Shown here: positions 1 through 5,187 of the stretch, piece by piece
Layout: each line of letters opens with the position of its first letter
Position numbering within the stretch: position 1 is the first letter of the stretch
DNA from: Phycisphaerae bacterium
GTDB taxonomy: Bacteria; Planctomycetota; Phycisphaerae; Sedimentisphaerales; Anaerohalosphaeraceae
Direction: 5' to 3'
Assembly (NCBI GenBank): GCA_003567095.1
Contig: PXAQ01000073.1
Coordinates: 1-5,211 of the forward strand
DNA: 5,211 nt
Made by a program: the position numbers and the translations under genes
The notes under the pieces: model-generated
What the model saw: only the letters and a program-made list of their open reading frames with translations
Databases searched by the model: none
Told to the model about the DNA's origin: nothing

Positions 1-1894
1 CGATCCAGCGATCCCAGCCCATCCGGATACCGGCCTCGACGCCGACACGCGCCTTGACCGACGACGGTATGACGCTTTCCCTGTAGGCGGCGTCCTGGGC
101 GGCGAACAGTTCCCAGCAGGGCATGCTGACCACCTGCGCTTTGACGCCTTCGTCGGCCAGCGTCTTGGCCGCGGCCAGCGCCAACTGCACCTCCGAACCG
201 GTCGCCAGCAGCAGCACGTCGGGCTTGTCGGCCTTGACCAGCACATAGGCGCCCTTGTCAAAATCCTTCATACCGGGATACTTGGCCGGATCCAGCACCG
301 GCAGGCCCTGCCGTGTCAGTGCGGTGGCCGCCGGGCCGTCGGTGTGGGCCAGCATATAGGTCCACATCTTCCCCGTTTCGTTGGCGTCGGCCGGGCGGAA
401 GACCTTCAGGTTGGGAATCGCCCGCAGCGAGGCGAGCGTCTCGACCGGCTGATGGGTCGGGCCGTCCTCGCCGACACCGATGCTGTCGTGCGTGAAGACA
501 AAGATCGTCGGATACTTGCTCAGCGCTGCAACGCGGATCGCCGGACGCATGTAGTCGGCAAACACCAGAAACGTCCCGCCGTAGGGCCGCACCAGCTTGC
601 TGACGGCGATGCCGTTCATCACCGATCCCATCGCGTGCTCGCGCACGCCGTAACGGATATAACGACCGCCGCGATTGGCTTTGGAAAAGTTCTCGGCCCC
701 TTTGAACCAGGTATTGTTTGAGGGGGTCAGATCTGCCGATCCGCCAACGACCAGAGGCATACCGGGCATCAGCGCCTCAAGCGTCTTGCCCGAGGCGGCG
801 CGTGTGGCCAGGGGCTTGTCCGGGTCAAAGGTCGGCAGTGCAGCCGGGTCAATGGCAACTTTACCGGCCAGCGCGTCCTTGAGTTCTGCCGCCAACTGCG
901 GATTGGCCTTGGCCCAGGCGTCAAACATCCGTTGATAGTCGGCCTGCTGGGCCTGTCCGTTGGCCTTGCAGCGGCCCATGTGCTCGGCAACCTCATCGGG
1001 CACCACAAAGCTTTTGTCCGGATCCCAGCCGAAATTCTTCTTGATCAGCTTAATCTCATCGTCGCCCAGCGGTGCGCCGTGGGCGGTGTGGGTATTGACA
1101 AAATTCGGACTGCCGTAGCCGATGTGCGAGCGAAACTTGATCAGCGTCGGCTTGTCGGTTTGGGCCCTGGCAATCTCTATCGCGTTGTCAAAGGCTTCGA
1201 TGTCGTGTCCGTCGCCGACCACCTCGATCACATTCCAGCCGTAAGCGCGATACCGATCAGCGACATCTTCGCTGAACGACAGGCTCGTGGCCCCGTCAAT
1301 GGTAATCTCATTGTCGTCATAGATCACAACCAGATTGTCCAGCCCCAAATGCCCGGCCAGGCTGCTGGCCTCCCCGCTGATGCCTTCCTGCATACAGCCG
1401 TCGCCGCAAATGGTGAATATCGTATAGTCAAACGGCTTGTGGTCGGCGGTATTGTAACGGTCGGCCATGTATTTCTGGGCGATGGCCATGCCCACCGCAT
1501 TGGCAATACCCTGTCCCAGGGGGCCGGTGGTCACCTCCACGCCTGGCGTGTGGCCGTATTCGGGGTGCCCCGGGGTCTTGCTGCCCCACTGGCGGAAGTT
1601 CTTCAGCTCCTCCAGCGGCAGATCATAGCCGCACAGGTGCAGCAGCGAGTAAATCAGCATACTGCCGTGCCCGGCCGAGAGCACAAACCGGTCACGGTTG
1701 ATCCAGTTCGGATCGGCGGGATTGTGACGCAAGTGCCGTGTCCACAGCGCATAGGCCGGCGCCGCCATCCCCATCGGCATCCCCGGATGGCCGGATTTGG
1801 CCGCCTGAACGCCTTCCATAGACAAAAATCGAATCGTTTGCACGCATAACTGGTCCAGTGAGGACAGCCCCGTACTGTTCATAAGTTCCGCCAT
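1..1894 (-). CDS. tkt: Transketolase (partial; C-terminus beyond the window)
   Basis: Thiamine-diphosphate enzyme that moves two-carbon ketol units between sugar phosphates in the non-oxidative pentose phosphate pathway, in the cytoplasm. The minus-strand frame is open for 631 codons from ATG at 1894-1892 to the window edge. Family motifs appear in order: SGHPGMPMGMA (H36), SAGHGSMLIY (H76), GHPE (H110), GPLGQG (124-129), the ThDP/Mg site GDG 164-166 with N195 in YDDNEITIDG, HGAPLG (H272), the catalytic glutamate E419 in REHAM, THDS (H469), GEDGPTHQPVE (H481) and TRQ (R528). These correspond to the substrate and cofactor residues of E. coli TktA with a shift of 8-11 residues. The usual length is about 660-670, so only the last 30-40 residues of the C-terminal domain are missing, by window truncation and not by damage. 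The start is supported by GGAAA at 1907-1903, 8 bases from the ATG. Residue M5 is a less likely alternative start. The gene is divergent from folC. Confidence 0.97.
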   Translation of the reverse strand, partial: MAELMNSTGLSSLDQLCVQTIRFLSMEGVQAAKSGHPGMPMGMAAPAYALWTRHLRHNPADPNWINRDRFVLSAGHGSMLIYSLLHLCGYDLPLEELKNFRQWGSKTPGHPEYGHTPGVEVTTGPLGQGIANAVGMAIAQKYMADRYNTADHKPFDYTIFTICGDGCMQEGISGEASSLAGHLGLDNLVVIYDDNEITIDGATSLSFSEDVADRYRAYGWNVIEVVGDGHDIEAFDNAIEIARAQTDKPTLIKFRSHIGYGSPNFVNTHTAHGAPLGDDEIKLIKKNFGWDPDKSFVVPDEVAEHMGRCKANGQAQQADYQRMFDAWAKANPQLAAELKDALAGKVAIDPAALPTFDPDKPLATRAASGKTLEALMPGMPLVVGGSADLTPSNNTWFKGAENFSKANRGGRYIRYGVREHAMGSVMNGIAVSKLVRPYGGTFLVFADYMRPAIRVAALSKYPTIFVFTHDSIGVGEDGPTHQPVETLASLRAIPNLKVFRPADANETGKMWTYMLAHTDGPAATALTRQGLPVLDPAKYPGMKDFDKGAYVLVKADKPDVLLLATGSEVQLALAAAKTLADEGVKAQVVSMPCWELFAAQDAAYRESVIPSSVKARVGVEAGIRMGWDRWI

Positions 1895-1902
1895 TGCTCT
1901 AC

Positions 1903-1912
1903 TTTCCTTTTT
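1903..1912 (-). promoter_or_regulatory. Ribosome binding site of tkt
   Basis: On the minus strand the sequence AAAAAGGAAA ends 8 bases before the ATG at 1894. It is a purine-rich Shine-Dalgarno match that selects this start over the in-frame ATG four codons downstream. Confidence 0.7.
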
Positions 1913-1938
1913 GTGAACGTTTTTGTTGTTAAAGCGGC

Positions 1939-1976
1939 GCGGGCCTGGGCCCGCAAACACGGCCAAGATGGCCGTG
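1939..1976. repeat. Twin GC-rich palindromes in the tkt leader
   Basis: Two perfect inverted repeats lie three bases apart. GCGGGCC-TG-GGCCCGC (1939-1954) has 7-bp arms, which would fold with a 4-base loop as 6 bp. CACGGCCA-AGA-TGGCCGTG (1958-1976) has 8-bp arms and a 3-base loop. They sit 45-82 bases upstream of the tkt start, within the presumed untranslated leader. No T-run follows on either strand, so neither is a classical intrinsic terminator. They look like a short dispersed intergenic palindrome (REP-like) or a leader RNA structure. Only one copy of the pair lies in this window, so the repeat status is an inference. Confidence 0.6.
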
Positions 1977-2015
1977 ATACAAATTCCTGTGCGATCACGC
2001 TAAAAACAGAGGGTC

Positions 2016-2044
2016 ATCCTACCGATCCGGTGCCGACCTTGCAA
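2016..2044 (-). promoter_or_regulatory. tkt: Candidate tkt promoter
   Basis: Reading the minus strand, TTGCAA (2044-2039), a 17-base spacer and TAGGAT (2021-2016) give 4/6 plus 4/6 matches to the sigma70 boxes at ideal spacing. Transcription would begin near 2009 and give a leader of about 115 bases that contains both palindromes. Matches of this quality arise by chance, so this is a candidate only. Confidence 0.3.
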
Positions 2045-2092
2045 CCCATTTTTGGCCGCACAGCGGCACAGTTCTGAAATTCGCCCTGAACT

Positions 2093-2204
2093 TTCATTAG
2101 TTTTTGTTATCATACAATCTTAAAAACTTATATAATTTTGTGTTTCCGAGAAAAACTCCAGCTTTGTAATATTTACATATCCTGCTTTTAAATAAGTCTT
2201 TAGG
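2093..2204. other. AT-rich core of the tkt-folC intergenic region
   Basis: This stretch is markedly AT-rich compared with the flanking genes. It contains a perfect TATAAT on the plus strand at 2131-2136, with only a weak upstream partner (TTATCA at 2107-2112, 18-base spacer). It also holds the palindrome TGTAA-TAT-TTACA at 2165-2177. No coding frame with a credible start and composition is visible. It probably supplies promoter or UP-like elements or a regulator site for the divergent genes, but no specific protein can be named. Confidence 0.35.
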
Positions 2205-2257
2205 CCAAAACCGACACACCCAACGGCTCGGATTCAGCCAACCCGACCAGGTTTTCA

Positions 2258-2286
2258 TTGACGGCATCGCGTTTTGATGATACAAT
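2258..2286 (+). promoter_or_regulatory. folC: Strong sigma70-type promoter of folC
   Basis: TTGACG (2258-2263), a 17-base spacer and TACAAT (2281-2286) match 10 of 12 consensus positions. TG at 2278-2279, one base before the -10 box, adds an extended -10. Initiation is expected around 2292-2294, only 3-5 bases before the ATG at 2297. The -35 box begins with an in-frame TTG that could be misread as the start codon. If this promoter is the one used, that TTG is not transcribed. Confidence 0.7.
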
Positions 2287-2296
2287 AACTCGGATT

Positions 2297-3733
2297 ATGA
2301 CAACAACGAAAAAAACACGGACGAAAAAAGCAGCAGCCAAGACAACGAAAAAGAAGCCTTCGACGTCGGTGGCCAAGGTCAAACGCGCGCCCCGGCCGTT
2401 TCGGACTTACGATCAGGCGATGCAGTACCTGTTCACCTCCACCGATTACGAAAAACAGCAGCGGCTGCGCTACAATGTGACCACCTTCGATCTGAAGCGG
2501 ATAAACGCGATCCTTAAAGGACTGGGCAATCCGCACAAAAAGACCAAATGCGTGCATATTGCCGGCACCAAGGGCAAAGGCTCCACCGCGGCGATGCTGG
2601 CCAAAATGATGGAGGCCAACGGCTACAACGTCGGCCTGTATACCTCGCCGCATGTAACCAGCCTGCACGAACGGATTGTAGTCAACTCGAAGATGATCAC
2701 CCGCAAAGAATTTGTGTCTCTTCTCAATCGCGTCAAACCGGTGCTGGACGCGTACAACGGCGATGAGCGTCCGACGTTTTTTGAGATCCTCACGGCGGCG
2801 GCTTTTTTGCACTTCGTTGACCATGAGGTGGACATCGCCATCATCGAAACCGGGCTGGGCGGACGGCTGGACAGCACCAATGTTGTCAAGCCCGAGGTTA
2901 TCGGTATTACCAGCATCAGTCTGGATCACCAGAATCTGCTGGGCGCAACGCTGGACAGCATCACCCAGGAAAAGGCCGGTGTGTTCAAAAAAGGCATCCC
3001 CGTGGTCACGGTCGACCAGGACCCGATCGCGATGAAAATCCTCAAAAAGCAGGCCATCAGCCTCGAGGCGCCGTTTATTGTCACGGGCCAGGATGTGGAT
3101 TTTTCGTACCGGTTCGAGTCGTCGCGCGAGCACGGCCCGCATAACCGTATTTGCCTGACGACGCCGACCAGCCGGTTTGAGCATCTGCGCGTCCCCCTGC
3201 CCGGCGACCATCAGGCCGTCAATTGCGGCCTGGCGCTGGCGATGCTGGATCGCCTCAAATCGCACGGCTATACCATCGACGACGAGAAAGCCGTTACGGG
3301 CCTGGCCGGTCTGTCGCTGATCGGCCGGATGGAAATGCTGTACGACGATCCCCGGGTCCTGGTCGATGCGGCGCACAACGCCGCCAGCATCCGCGCGCTG
3401 ATCCAGGCCATCGGCCAGCATGTGCCCTACGATTCGCTGGTCTTTGTCTTCGGCTGCAACGCCGATAAGGATGTCCGGGGCATGCTCGAGCAGCTCCAGT
3501 ACGGGGCCGATAAAGTCATCTTTACCCGCAGCAATTCGCCCAAAGCCGTTTTTCCGGCGGACTTGGCCGAGATGTACACCGAGATCTGCGGCAAGATGTG
3601 CCAGACCGCGATGACCCTGCGAGAGGCCCTGCGCATCGCACGCAGTGCCGTGACGCGGGAGGATCTGATCTGCGTGACCGGCAGTTTCTACCTGGTCGGA
3701 CAGACGCGGGAGCTGTTGGCGCCCTCGCCATAA
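2297..3733 (+). CDS. folC: Folylpolyglutamate synthase / dihydrofolate synthase
   Basis: Mur-ligase-type cytoplasmic enzyme that uses ATP to add L-glutamate to dihydropteroate and/or to reduced folates. From ATG 2297 it has 478 residues. Visible motifs are the P-loop GTKGKGST (90-97), LYTSPHVTSLHERI (114-127), TFFE (160-163), ETGLGGRLDSTN (184-195), SLDH with H211, QEKAG with K226 (the position carbamylated in family members), GDHQAVN (303-309), GRMEML (343-348), DAAHN (357-361) and FGCNADKDV (385-393). The family is usually about 420-450 residues. The excess here is an N-terminal tail (about 2-36) with 14 Lys/Arg and no acidic residue. The in-frame TTG at 2258 would add 13 residues but lies in the -35 box. 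No Shine-Dalgarno sequence precedes ATG 2297, so initiation is probably near-leaderless. Sequence alone does not settle whether one or both activities are present. Confidence 0.95.
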   Translation: MTTTKKTRTKKAAAKTTKKKPSTSVAKVKRAPRPFRTYDQAMQYLFTSTDYEKQQRLRYNVTTFDLKRINAILKGLGNPHKKTKCVHIAGTKGKGSTAAMLAKMMEANGYNVGLYTSPHVTSLHERIVVNSKMITRKEFVSLLNRVKPVLDAYNGDERPTFFEILTAAAFLHFVDHEVDIAIIETGLGGRLDSTNVVKPEVIGITSISLDHQNLLGATLDSITQEKAGVFKKGIPVVTVDQDPIAMKILKKQAISLEAPFIVTGQDVDFSYRFESSREHGPHNRICLTTPTSRFEHLRVPLPGDHQAVNCGLALAMLDRLKSHGYTIDDEKAVTGLAGLSLIGRMEMLYDDPRVLVDAAHNAASIRALIQAIGQHVPYDSLVFVFGCNADKDVRGMLEQLQYGADKVIFTRSNSPKAVFPADLAEMYTEICGKMCQTAMTLREALRIARSAVTREDLICVTGSFYLVGQTRELLAPSP

Positions 3734-3779
3734 CCTGCCGACAAGCGGTGATCTTAACTTAAAAAACACATATTTTTTG

Positions 3780-3839
3780 AAAAACCGCGATTTTGGGCGA
3801 AAAATCAATCCAAAATTTTTAAAATTTTACGGTTTTTTT
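3780..3839 (+). terminator. Possible folC terminator (nested AT-rich hairpin)
   Basis: The outer arms AAAAACCG (3780-3787) and CGGTTTTT (3830-3837) pair over 8 bp. The inner arms ATTTTGG (3790-3796) and CCAAAAT (3810-3816) pair over 7 bp. A run of seven T ends at 3839. The position, about 50 bases after the folC stop, and the T-run fit an intrinsic terminator. The stem is long, interrupted and AT-rich, so its strength is doubtful. Confidence 0.4.
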
Positions 3840-3841
3840 GG

Positions 3842-3869
3842 TTGATTTTCGTTTTAATGCCGATAAACT
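3842..3869 (+). promoter_or_regulatory. Candidate promoter of the barrel-protein gene
   Basis: TTGATT (3842-3847), a 16-base spacer and TAAACT (3864-3869) form a moderate sigma70-like pair just after the possible folC terminator. Transcription would start near 3876 and give a leader of about 110 bases. The surroundings are AT-rich, so chance matches are likely. Confidence 0.3.
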
Positions 3870-3882
3870 TCAAATAAGTGCA

Positions 3883-3899
3883 TTGTCAAGGCCTGACAA
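3883..3899. promoter_or_regulatory. Operator-like palindrome in the barrel-gene leader
   Basis: TTGTCA (3883-3888) and TGACAA (3894-3899) are perfect inverted arms around AGGCC. The central GGCC extends the pairing if one A is bulged out. It lies immediately downstream of the candidate promoter, where a repressor site or a small leader hairpin could act. No regulator family can be assigned. Confidence 0.35.
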
Positions 3900-3905
3900 G
3901 AAAGT

Positions 3906-3940
3906 CGTTAGAAAACTGTTAGAGAAAACCGTTAGCAAAA
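3906..3940 (+). repeat. Three GTTAG-A-rich imperfect tandem repeats
   Basis: CGTTAG, TGTTAG and CGTTAG begin at 3906, 3917 and 3930, and each is followed by an A-rich run. The 11- and 13-base spacings are close to one helical turn. They lie in the untranslated leader of the barrel-protein gene. Confidence 0.4.
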
Positions 3941-3974
3941 AAATCGAACGTAATGGAAAAATTTTTGTTTTTGA

Positions 3975-3980
3975 AAGGAG
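3975..3980 (+). promoter_or_regulatory. Ribosome binding site deciding the barrel-protein start
   Basis: AAGGAG, within GAAAGGAGAT, lies 7 bases before ATG 3988. It is a near-ideal Shine-Dalgarno sequence. Together with the signal peptide that begins at this ATG, it rules out the longer in-frame reading that begins at TTG 3838. Confidence 0.85.
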
Positions 3981-3987
3981 ATCGAAA

Positions 3988-4818
3988 ATGAAGAAACTGT
4001 TAACATTGGTGGTATTGTGCGGGCTGGTGCCCGCGGCAAGCGCCGTGGATGTCTTCGGAACGGACATCGGCGTCACGGCAGAGGTTAACTTTATGAGCCG
4101 CTACATCTGGCGCGGTTACAACCTGATGGGCAGCTCGCCGGTCTGGCAGCCCGGTGTGGACGTTGATCTGGGCGGCGGATTTGGCGCAAGCCTGGTGGCG
4201 TCCTATGCGCATAACAGCGGCCAGGTGGACAACACCGAGTATGAGTGGACCTTGTACTACGGCGGCAGTGCGCTGGAAGGCGATATCTGGAAGACCGACT
4301 ATGTTGCCGGATGGCGCTACTATGACTACATTGACACGTCGTCAAAGGGGTCAAGAAACACCGGCGTTCAGGACCTGCAAGAGCTGTTTGTCGAGCTGGA
4401 AATGCCCCAACTCGTCGGTGCCGGCATTGTGCCGCGTCTGAGCACCTACTACATTTGGCAAGCGCGCAGTGGGTTCAACCCCGCCGCTTTCGACGAAGGC
4501 TTTAGAAAATTCGGTTACGGCTGGATTTTCATGGGCGGCTTTGATTACAATTTTGATATTCCGGAACTGCCCGAGGCCCCGATGACCTTCTCGTGGGACA
4601 TCGCTTACAACGAAGGAACCGGCCCGGGTGTTGATCAGGATTGGTCGCACATGACCTGGGGTCTCAGGAGCGAGATTGCCTGCCCGATGACCGGCGGCAC
4701 CATTACCCCGCAGGTGTACTTCCAGAACACCTTTGAAAGCTCTCTGAATACAGATCACAGTGGTCCGACTAACAGAGACTATCTGTACTGCGGCATATCT
4801 TACAGCATTGGCTTCTAA
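3988..4818 (+). CDS. Outer membrane beta-barrel protein, TorF/Gcw_chp-like putative porin
   Basis: The 276-residue product starts with a Sec signal peptide, MKKLLTLVVLCGLVPAASA, with predicted cleavage after A19. C11 lacks the small residue before it that a lipobox needs, so a lipoprotein is unlikely. The mature part alternates polar and aromatic/hydrophobic residues and is rich in Tyr, Trp and Gly, as in amphipathic strands. It ends in YLYCGISYSIGF, a terminal strand with a C-terminal Phe typical of BAM-inserted proteins. The first strand, SRYIWRGYN (37-45), followed by PVWQPGVDV, resembles the opening of the TorF/Gcw_chp putative porin family; that assignment is from memory of the family pattern. 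Substrate and role are unknown. The gene has its own leader and a strong terminator, so it is probably monocistronic. Other small barrel families remain possible. Confidence 0.8.
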   Translation: MKKLLTLVVLCGLVPAASAVDVFGTDIGVTAEVNFMSRYIWRGYNLMGSSPVWQPGVDVDLGGGFGASLVASYAHNSGQVDNTEYEWTLYYGGSALEGDIWKTDYVAGWRYYDYIDTSSKGSRNTGVQDLQELFVELEMPQLVGAGIVPRLSTYYIWQARSGFNPAAFDEGFRKFGYGWIFMGGFDYNFDIPELPEAPMTFSWDIAYNEGTGPGVDQDWSHMTWGLRSEIACPMTGGTITPQVYFQNTFESSLNTDHSGPTNRDYLYCGISYSIGF

Positions 4819-4850
4819 GCTGAGAAGAAAACGCAAAGGCCTTAACACGC

Positions 4851-4882
4851 AAAGGCCGGTTCATTGTGAACCGGCCTTTTTT
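4851..4882 (+). terminator. Intrinsic terminator of the barrel-protein gene
   Basis: AAAGGCCGGTTCA (4851-4863) and TGAACCGGCCTTT (4867-4879) form a perfect 13-bp stem with a TTG loop. The stem runs into six T (4877-4882). It starts 33 bases after the stop codon. A preceding copy of the left-arm sequence, ACGCAAAGGCC at 4831-4841, is repeated at 4847-4857. Confidence 0.93.
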
Positions 4883-5176
4883 CATGCGCTCATGGCGCGA
4901 TTGATGGCTGCTCGGCCGCCCCAGGCCGGCGGCAGACTATATCACTTCCCCCAAGCCCCCCACATAGGGTTGCCCCTGCAAAAAATATGCAGGGATATTT
5001 GTATCTGCCCCTTTCGGCCGCACATTTTTACCCGCTGATGCGCGCATTATCGGGCGCTCTTTATGGTGTAAAATTTTTTCAAAAAAACGCCCGAAAAATT
5101 ACCCCCCTCGCATTTTATTACTTAGATTTTTAGTGGAAGCACAACGCGGCAAGCGACGCGACAGACGCCGCGAAAC
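4883..5176. other. Intergenic stretch with inverted repeats, no gene seen
   Basis: No frame here has a credible start, ribosome site and protein-like composition. Visible structures are CCCTGCA-7-TGCAGGG (4974-4994), TCGGGCG/CGCCCGA (5050-5056 and 5088-5094, 31-base loop) and CGCGGC/GCCGCG (5145-5150 and 5167-5172, 16-base loop). Segments rich in A and T at 5068-5100 and 5110-5132 could host a promoter. The best pair I find, TTACCC-17-TTAGAT (5099-5127), is weak. Confidence 0.5.
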
Positions 5177-5187
5177 GCTCTTTGACA
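5177..5187 (+). promoter_or_regulatory. boxA-like motif, possible rRNA leader
   Basis: GCTCTTTGACA resembles the boxA antitermination element (GCTCTTTAACA in E. coli) found in rRNA operon leaders. It follows a GC-rich inverted repeat, and the window ends 24 bases later. The same bases include TTGACA (5182-5187), a perfect -35 hexamer, but no good -10 box is visible before the edge. The sequence therefore supports either an rRNA leader or the promoter of a downstream gene. Confidence 0.35.

Noticed and set aside
932..1849. 305-codon open frame on the plus strand opposite tkt
   Set aside because: It lies antisense to conserved transketolase motifs and shows no ribosome site or family motif of its own.
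1939..1976. Twin palindromes as transcription terminators or a CRISPR remnant
   Set aside because: No T-run follows on either strand, the two hairpins differ in sequence, and there is no repeat-spacer periodicity.
2097..2285. 62-codon minus-strand frame in the tkt-folC interval
   Set aside because: It uses a TTG start inside the folC -10 region, lacks a ribosome site and has no protein-like pattern.
2258..2296. TTG at 2258 as the folC start
   Set aside because: It forms the -35 box of a near-consensus promoter whose start point lies downstream, so it is probably not transcribed from that promoter. No ribosome site precedes it.
2255..3808. 517-codon open frame on the minus strand opposite folC
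   Set aside because: It is entirely antisense to a gene with every expected FolC motif. Its composition is that of a frame mirrored from GC-biased codons, and it shows no recognisable domain.
3838..3987. 50-codon N-terminal extension of the barrel protein from TTG 3838
   Set aside because: It would bury the signal peptide and the strong Shine-Dalgarno site inside the gene, and its first codons lie in the T-run of the possible terminator.
4760..5038. 92-codon plus-strand frame overlapping the end of the barrel gene
   Set aside because: It runs through the intrinsic terminator hairpin and begins inside the barrel gene in another frame, with no supporting start signal.
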